In this document: positions 55,851-64,000 of the stretch, in pieces
Layout of the letters: each line of letters begins with the position of its first letter
Position numbering within the stretch: position 1 is the first letter of the stretch
Source of the DNA: Macrostomum hystrix
Lineage: Eukaryota > Platyhelminthes > Macrostomidae
Length of the DNA: 64,000 nt
Assembly: GCA_950097015.1 (NCBI GenBank)
Contig: CATNEN010000033.1
Location: 1,860,001-1,924,000, forward strand
Direction of reading: 5' to 3'
Notes under the pieces: generated by a model
Database searches by the model: none
Told to the model about the DNA's origin: nothing
What the model saw: only the letters and a program-made list of their open reading frames with translations
Program-made: the position numbers and the translations under genes

Positions 55851-58800
55851 AGACTAGATCAGGCTCAGCAATCGAGTGGCTGTGATCACAATCTACTCGA
55901 TTCTCAAAACTAGATCAGGCTCAGCAATCGAGTGGCTGTGATCACAATCTACCCGATTCTCAGGACCAGATCGGGCTCAGCAATCGAGTGGCTGTGATCA
56001 CAATCTACCCGATTCTCAGGACCAGATCAGGCTCAGCAAGAGAGTGGCTATGATCACAATCTACCCGATTCTCAGGACCAGATCGGGCTCAGCAATCGAG
56101 TGGCTGTGATCACAATCTACCCGATTCTCAGGACCAGATCGGGTTCAGCAATCGAGTGGCTATGATCACAATCTACCCGATTTTAAGGACCAGATCGGGC
56201 TGAGCAATCGAGTGGCTATGATCACAATCTACCCGATTCTCAGGACCAGATCGGGCTCAGCAAGAGAGTGGCTATGATCACAATCTACCTGATTCTCAGG
56301 ACCAGATCGGGCTCAGCAATCGAGTGGCTGTGATCACAATCTACCCGATTCTCAGGACCAGATCAGGCTCAGCAATCGAGTGGCTGTGATCACAATCTAC
56401 TCGATTCTCAGAACTAGATCAGGCTCAGCAATCGAGTGGCTGTGATCACAATCTACCCGATTCTCAGGACCAGATCGGGCTCAGCAAGAGAGTGGCTATG
56501 ATCACAATCTACCCGATTCTCAGGACCAGATCGGGCTCAGCAATCGAGTGGCTGTGATCACAATCTACCCGATTCTCAGGACCAGATCGGGTTCAGCAAT
56601 CGAGTGGCTGTGATCACAATCTACCCGATTCTCAGGACCAGATCAGGCTCAGCAAGAGAGTGGCTATGATCACAATCTACCCGATTCTCAGGACCAGATC
56701 GGGCTCAGCAATGGAGTGGCTGTGATCACAATCTACCCGATTCTCAGGACTAGATCGGGCTCAGCAATGGAGTGGCTATGATCACAATCTACCCGATTCT
56801 CAGGACCAGATCGGGCTCAGCAATCGAGTGGCTGTGATCACAATCTACCTGATTCTCAGGACTCGACAAGGCTCAGCAATCGAGTGGCTATGATCACAAT
56901 CTACCCGATTCTCAGGACCAGATCGGGCTCAGCAATGGAGTGGCTGTGATCACAATCTACCCGATTCTCAGGACTAGATCGGGCTCAGCAATGGAGTGGC
57001 TATGATCACAATCTACCCGATTCTCAGGACCAGATCGGGCTCAGCAATCGAGTGGCTGTGATCACAATCTACCTGATTCTCAGGACTCGACAAGGCTCAG
57101 CAATCGAGTGGCTGTGATCACAATCTACCCGATTCTCAGGACCAGATCAGGCTCAGCAAGAGAGTGGCTATGATCACAATCTACCCGATTCTCAGGACCA
57201 GATCGGGCTCAGCAATGGAGTGGCTGTGATCACAATCTACCCGATTCTCAGGACTAGATCGGGCTCAGCAATGGAGTGGCTATGATCACAATCTTACCCG
57301 ATTCTCAGGACCAGATCGGGCTCAGCAATCGAGTGGCTGTGATCACAATCTACCTGATTCTCAGGACTCGACAAGGCTCAGCAATCGAGTGGCTATGATC
57401 ACAATCTACCCGATTCTCAGGACCAGATCGGGCTCAGCAATGGAGTGGCTGTGATCACAATCTACCCGATTCTCAGGACTAGATCGGGCTCAGCAATGGA
57501 GTGGCTATGATCACAATCTACCCGATTCTCAGGACCAGATCGGGCTCAGCAATCGAGTGGCTGTGATCACAATCTACCTGATTCTCAGGACCTCGACAAG
57601 GCTCAGCAATCGAGTGGCTGTGATCACAATCTACCCGATTCTCAGGACCAGATCGGGCTCAGCAAACGAGTGGCTGTGACCACAATCTACCTGATTCTCA
57701 GGACTAGATCAGGCTCAGCAAACGAGTGGCTGTGATCACAATCTACCTGATTCTCAGGACCAGATCAGGCTCAGCAATCGAGTGGCTGTGATCACAATCT
57801 ACCTGATTCTCAGGACCAGATCAGGCTCAGCAATCGAGTGGCCTGTGATCACAATCTAGCTGATTCTCAGGACCAGATCAGGCTCAGCAATCGAGTGGGC
57901 TGTGATCACAATCTACCTGATTCTCAGGACTAGATCAGGCTCAGCAATCGAGTGGCTGTGATCACAATCTACTCGATTCTCAGAACTAGATCAGGCTCAG
58001 CAATCAAGTGGCTGTGATCACAATCTACCCGATTCTCAGGACTAGATCAGGCTCAGCAATCGAGTGGCTGTGATCACAATCTACCTGATTCTCAGGACCA
58101 GATCAGGCTCAGCAATCGAGTGGCTGTGATCACAATCTACCTGATTCTCAGGACTAGATCAGGCTCAGCAATCGAGTGGCTGTGATCACAATCTACCTGA
58201 TTCTCAGGACTAGATCAGGCTCAGCAATCGAGTGGCTGTGATCACAATCTACCTGATTCTCAGGACTAGATCAGGCTCAGCAATCGAGTGGCTGTGATCA
58301 CAATCTACTCGATTCTCAGAACTAGATCAGGCTCAGCAATCGAGTGGCTGTGATCACAATCTACCCGATTCTCAGGACTAGATCAGGCTCAGCAATCGAG
58401 TGGCTGTGATCACAATCTACCTGATTCTCAGGACCAGATCAGGCTCAGCAATCGAGTGGCTGTGATCACAATCTACTCGATTCTCAGAACTAGATCAGGC
58501 TCAGCAATCGAGTGGCTGTGATCACAATCTACCTGATTCTCAGGACTAGATCAGGCTCAGCAATCGAGTGGCTGTGATCACAATCTACTCGATTCTCAGA
58601 ACTAGATCAGGCTCAGCAATCGAGTGGCTGTGATCACAATCTACCCGATTCTCAGGACTAGATCAGGCTCAGCAATCGAGTGGCTGTGATCACAATCTAC
58701 CTGATTCTCAGGACCAGATCAGGCTCAGCAATCGAGTGGCTGTGATCACAATCTACTCGATTCTCAGAACTAGATCAGGCTCAGCAATCGAGTGGCTGTG

Positions 58801-60443
58801 ATCACAATCTACCTGATTCTCAGGACTAGATCAGGCTCAGCAATCGAGTGGCTGTGATCACAATCTACTCGATTCTCAGAACTAGATCAGGCTCAGCAAT
58901 CGAGTGGCTGTGATCACAATCTACCCGATTCTCAGGACTAGATCAGGCTCAGCAATCGAGTGGCTGTGATCACAATCTACCTGATTCTCAGGACCAGATC
59001 AGGCTCAGCAAGAGAGGGGCTATGATCACAATCTACCCGATTCTCAGGACCAGATCGGGCTCAGCAATCGAGTGGCTGTGATCACAATCTACCTGATTCT
59101 CAGGACTAGATCAGGCTCAGCAATCGAGTGGCTGTGATCACAATCTACCTGATTCTCAGGACCAGATCGGGCTCAGCAATCGAGTGGCTGTGATCACAAT
59201 CTACCTGATTCTCAGGACTAGATCAGGCTCAGCAATCGAGTGGCTGTGATCACAATCTACCCGATTCTCAGGACCAGATCAGGCTCAGCAATCGAGTGGC
59301 TGTGATCACAATCTACCCGATTCTCAGGACTAGATCAGGCTCAGCAATCGAGTGGCTGTGATCACAATCTACCTGATTCTCAGGACCAGATCAGGCTCAG
59401 CAATCGAGTGGCTGTGATCACAATCTACCCGATTCTCAGGACTAGATCAGGCTCAGCAATCGAGTGGCTGTGATCACAATCTACCTGATTCTCAGGACCA
59501 GATCAGGCTCAGCAATCGAGTGGCTGTGATCACAATCTACCCGATTCTCAGGACTAGATCAGGCTCAGCAATCGAGTGGCTGTGATCACAATCTACCTGA
59601 TTCTCAGGACCAGATCAGGCTCAGCAATCGAGTGGCTGTGATCACAATCTACCTGATTCTCAGGACCAGATCAGGCTCAGCAATCGAGTGGCTGTGATCA
59701 CAATCTACCTGATTCTCAGGACCAGATCAGGCTCAGCAATGGAGTGGCTGTGATCACAATCTACCCGATTCTCAGGACCAGATCGGGCTCAGCAATAGAG
59801 TGGCTGTGATCACAATCTACCCGATTCTCAGGACCAGATCAGGCTCAGCAATGGAGTGGCTGTGATCACAATCTACCTGATTCTCAGGACTAGATCAGGC
59901 TCAGCAATGGAGTGGCTGTGATCACAATCTACCCGATTCTCAGGACCAGATCGGGCTCAGCAATAGAGTGGCTGTGATCACAATCTACCCGATTCTCAGG
60001 ACCAGATCAGGCTCAGCAATGGAGTGGCTGTGATCACAATCTACCTGATTCTCAGGACTAGATCAGGCTCAGCAATCGAGTGGCTGTGATCACAATCTAC
60101 CCGATTCTCAGGACCAGATCAGGCTCAGCAATGGAGTGGCTGTGATCACAATCTACTCGATTCTCAGGACCAGATCAGGCTCAGCAATGGAGTGGCTGTG
60201 ATCACAATCTACCCGATTCTCAGGACCAGATCGGGCTCAGCAATGGAGTGGCTGTGATCACAATCTACCCGATTCTCAGGACTAGATCAGGCTCAGCAAT
60301 CGAGTGGCTGTGATCACAATCTACCCGATTCTCAGGACCAGATCGGGCTCAGCAATGGAGTGGCTGTGATCACAATCTACCCGATTCTCAGGACCAGATC
60401 GGGCTCAGCAATGGAGTGGCTGTGATCACAATCTACCCGATTC
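55851..60443 (+). repeat. 4.6-kb array of a 56-bp unit, about 82 copies
   Basis: The unit includes CTACCCGATTCTCAGGACCA, GATCGGGCTCAGCAATCGAG and TGGCTGTGATCACAAT. Sites C/T in CTACYYGATT, A/G in GATCRGG, and AATCGAG/AATGGAG/AAGAGAG vary in blocks, with a CTCGACAAGG variant repeating near 56862, 57087, 57367 and 57592, so longer multi-unit blocks were duplicated. Every unit carries the perfect palindrome TGTGATCACA or its TATGATCACA variant. Single-base insertions occur at 57295, 57590, 57841 and 57898. Confidence 0.97.
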
Positions 60444-63400
60444 CTCCAGAGCTACTCATACAAGCAGTTCTTAACTCCAGCGCTGCATAATTGCTATTCT
60501 AGCATGGGCGCGAGGGCCTGTCGCGTGCACTTCGCTCGGAACCAAACGAATCCCGGCGCTTGCGACCATGCAATGCACCGGTGTCTGCCTGCCTCTCACA
60601 AAGCCCGGTGCATATTTGAGTACCGCGTGTTTGCACTGCTCCATGCAGCTCCGGTATGCACACACACGAAGCAAAATTAATCGCTGCTGTGCGAGACCAC
60701 GCAGACTTAGCCCCCACCCTGTCAGATCTTGCCTGATCGCTTTGATAGCTGCGGAAGAGAGTAAAATATTTTGCCTGGTATGAAAACTTCATTTCGATCA
60801 GAGCAAAGCAGATTTTACCATTGAGTGACATTTGCTGAATTATCGCCGTCATGTCCCCAATGAAAAATATAGACTTCTCAAAGCTGGGGCTCCGACATTA
60901 TCTACTCATAGGTACTCACTACTCATGCAATGTCTACTCATACTCATGAGCTCGCTCGGCGTGTTCTTCTCTGTGGGCGCATCGAGGCTTATTAATTAGA
61001 AAATTGCGAAGACAATGCACTACAGCCATGCAGTCCGAGTTGCTTAATTAAAGGCAGCATTTTGTATATTAGGCAGGTGGTGCCGCCGCGTACCGGTACC
61101 GGATCATTCGTCACGCTGCACACCGGAAGCTGTCAAGAAAGGCAGACCTAAGAGAGCTTCGGGGATCAAGCTAAAGCGCCTGTCAACAGCTGCCAGCAAT
61201 GCTCCCATGGGTTCAGACTGTCTGTCACTACTCCGCTGCTGAATCCCTGGAGCAGAAAATTCGCACTCACCTGCGGCTTTTTGCACGAATAGTCGCCTTT
61301 TTCGAACTCGATAATAAGAATCGCGAGCCAGTCTCTTGAGATAGTCTATTGACGCAACTGTGCAGCCAAGAGTACAAACATAATAATCCTAGTGAAGACA
61401 ACTCGTATCTCTAAGGAGCCATTGGTCATCCTTTGAAGTGAGAGTACTTGCAGATCGACCAGTTCAATCAGCTCGCGCAGCGCGGGACGATTCAAAGGAG
61501 TTTTCAAGCGAATTCGAAAAGCTCAGGAGAATCTCTCGGCCGATGCAGCTACTGCTGTGTAGTCGGCTAAGGTCTCTGTTCTGCGAGCTAAATTTAGACT
61601 GGAGTGGATCGAGTGGAATGGGGCAAATCTGCTGGCCTCCCCTCTCCCCACTGCCAGCCCAGTCAGATCCATCTGGGGATTAGGACTGTCGAGCTGCCGC
61701 TGTCCAATCACAGCCATCCGCTACTCCCACCGCTCATTCAGTGAAGCACAGCGGGCCAAATCCCACTCCGTGCTTTGTATTCTCGCATGCGCCATGGGGC
61801 CTCTCTGGGGAGCACTCAATGCGGCACGGTGGATCAAAATAATGCAGCGAAGCGATGCCATGGGGGCAAAGAATTATGGTCAAAGCTGCCGGCACCCAGT
61901 TTCACAAGTTTGCTGATTGATGCTGGCTGAAATGGCGGTGCTGGCGCAGGATACGCAGGGCGGCATTCATGTGGATTCATGACCGGCTACCTAATTCCTG
62001 TACTGTCAGTATCATTGTGGGCCAAGTGAAAAAGTTCCTCGCATTCCGTACAGATAGCCATTGTGGTTCATACTCTAGAAAATAGAGCTGCGACACATTT
62101 ATTTCCATTTTTCTGTCTGACAGACGGTTTGAGAGCTGAGGCCCACATTTACTCAAATTGAGCACACAAAACAATAAATTTTCTGCAAACTGGCTTCTCA
62201 AATTACTCGCCTGAGGAGGCCAGGTTGAGCTGTTGCGTAAGTACTTCTTAGAAAAATTTAGGGAAATCCTGCCAAGTGATCTTCAGCTTATTGCCAGTCA
62301 CATAAATGCCTACAATGCCAATAAATTTAGCTGTTTTATTCGTGTAGACCCTCACTAGGCTAATGCTTAGTGTGACATGAGCTTTTTCAAACTCAATGGT
62401 GCAATTTTGTGCACATCGTTGTACGAGTATAAGGCTATAGTTTTTGTGAAAATTTTCTGCGCCTGAACAGAGCCTCGCCTCGCCTCAAGGGACTTTTCCT
62501 GCGATTTGTTATTTCAACTGGTCGAGTGCACTTTCCAGGGCTTGATGAATGAGATTGGAGAAATTCTTTTCATACGCCTTCGTTGCTCCGTTCAGGTGTG
62601 TTGCTAATACTAATATAACCTGTATCTGGGCAGCCGCTGACTACGTCATGAATTCCCGCAATTCAAAGAACAATAAAACATATCCCGGTCATAAAGTAGA
62701 AGTTAGTTCAGAGCTGCCGCATGTTCCCTTATCCCACTTTGCGAATGCGAATTTCAACCTGAAATAAACCGTCGGAGAATCGAAAAAAGCCTGCCGCAGT
62801 AAGTCGGCGTCCGATTTCCGCAGGGGCAGCTGTGGCACTGCAGCAATAGGCATTGCGACAGGCATTGCGGACTGACCGACCCCCGCCACTCAGCAATGCT
62901 GCAATATCCTGGGTTTGCCGCCCAGACACTGCCCTCACTGCTATCGCTGCCTTCAGTGGCAGAGGGGGAGACAGCGAATTTCTCCCTCTTTAAGTTAAAT
63001 GACAAAAAAGCTTTTCAGAAATCGGACACAGCAAACCTGCCCGCATGGTCCGCGACTTGGTTCTTACACTGCTTTATTGCGCTCCACCAGGCATGGGTCT
63101 ATTTTTAGACGGAGCGGAGGAACATTGCGGATTTTTATAGCTACTAAACTCCCAGCTAAAAGCCTTTCATGCGTCTGATATAACCTTCTTGGCTTCTTTC
63201 TTCGTCCTCTACTACTATGCGGAGCACTCGCATGCGAAGTCGTTACTCGGACAGCTCGCTACACTGGTCTCCCGAGTTAGTAGGGCCGCAGCCATCGGAC
63301 CGCAGCTGAGATAGATGTGGCGCTGTCGTCCCACTTAAGCGAGCAGGTAAATTTTTTATATTCCCAGTGCTGTTTTCTCCCCGCAGCAGCTTCGAGCTGC

Positions 63401-63786
63401 CTTAAACGCATGAATGCCTCGACAATCAGTGTGCGCTTGCTGCACGAAAGGCGCCTCCTCGGATGTTCTACCACCTAGGGCTGCGGTTTCATTGTAATAG
63501 TTGCACTTGTATCGCAGCTAATTGCTGCCGAACTCGATGCTAGCGACACGGCGGAGGCTCCTCTGAAAGTAGCGGCTTTTCCTCTGAAAAGCGCTGCACG
63601 CAGAAGTCGCCCCGAGGCGGGATCTGACGAGTCGTGCTTTCTATCATCCCGGCCATCCCGGGCCACGAACAGTGGCTGTGACATGTCGCAAAAGTACTCA
63701 CGCCGAAGTAAACACCAAATAAATGAGAGGCTATGTCTGCAAGTAGCACTAGCATAAGGGTGAGTGCAATGCTGACAATATTGCTG
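60444..63786. other. Unique region, no gene recognised
   Basis: Many short frames on both strands, none with a recognisable domain. Isolated exons of a gene extending to the right cannot be excluded. Confidence 0.45.
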
Positions 63787-63851
63787 TTAGGAGCCAGGAT
63801 CCTTTGTGAGCACCCATTCGATCAGACCACGAGGCGTCTGGCCCTTGAAAC
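63787..63851 (-). CDS. Candidate terminal exon of a gene to the right (speculative)
   Basis: After an acceptor CTGTAG on the minus strand, a coding-like stretch begins FKGQTPRGLIEWVLTKDPGS and then stops (TAA 63789-63787). The KG-x-P-x-x-L-x-x-W spacing recalls the C-terminal helix of START lipid-transfer domains, but the match is too short to assign. Only further exons right of the window would settle it. Confidence 0.2.
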
Positions 63852-64000
63852 CTACAGTATAACATATAGAACAGCTTCATTTGAATTTTACTTTCCAAGA
63901 AGCCTTAGGCATGGCCCAATTTATCTTAGTCAAGTGAATAAAGTAAAATTAACCATAAAATGATAGACGCCGTCTGCTTTCATACCTTAGTCTTGAAAGT

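Overview
The window is animal (metazoan) nuclear DNA. The genes have GT-AG introns, and their products are animal cell-biology proteins: a GARP/EARP tether subunit, 14-3-3 epsilon, a UBE2H-type E2, a paxillin-type LIM protein and an ER CREC protein. Between and inside them lie dense tandem arrays, an LTR retrotransposon and tRNA-like SINE pieces. Such repeat density and compact exons would fit a repeat-rich invertebrate such as a macrostomid flatworm. That is an inference; nothing here fixes the species.

Layout. 1-6.3 kb: the first four coding exons of a VPS52 gene (minus strand), running off the left edge, with a different tandem array in each of introns 2-4. 6.3-8.5 kb: intergenic, with a 19-bp array. 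8.55-11.98 kb: a complete 14-3-3 epsilon gene (minus, 3 coding exons) with a 55-bp array filling most of intron 2. 12-14.9 kb: AT-rich intergenic DNA, a CAGA microsatellite and a cluster of CCAAT boxes. 14.9-37.76 kb: a complete UBE2H gene (minus, 6 coding exons, 191 aa) inflated to 22.9 kb. Its intron 5 is almost entirely a 14.5-kb satellite of 20-bp units with higher-order structure. Its intron 1 holds a 4.28-kb Ty3/gypsy-type LTR element in sense orientation, with apparently identical LTRs and a GATAA target duplication. 37.8-42.2 kb: divergent intergenic region with SINE-like DNA. 42.2-43.6 kb: a four-LIM paxillin-type gene (plus, 3 coding exons). 44.7-46.0 kb: a six-EF-hand ER-lumenal CREC gene (minus, 3 exons), convergent with it. 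47.1-53.0 kb: three further arrays of 16-18, 14 and 31 bp. 53.66-54.44 kb: a single-exon gene for an unrecognised type I membrane protein (minus). 55.85-60.44 kb: about 82 copies of a 56-bp unit. 60.4-64 kb: no confident gene.

The genes look like unrelated housekeeping or cell-biology loci, not a pathway cluster. The unifying feature is physical: about 28-29 kb (some 45%) of the window is tandem array in roughly 13 unrelated families. Several of these are strictly intronic and are therefore transcribed with the host gene. Exon structures were derived by hand from splice signals, reading phase and remembered family sequence; no search was run.
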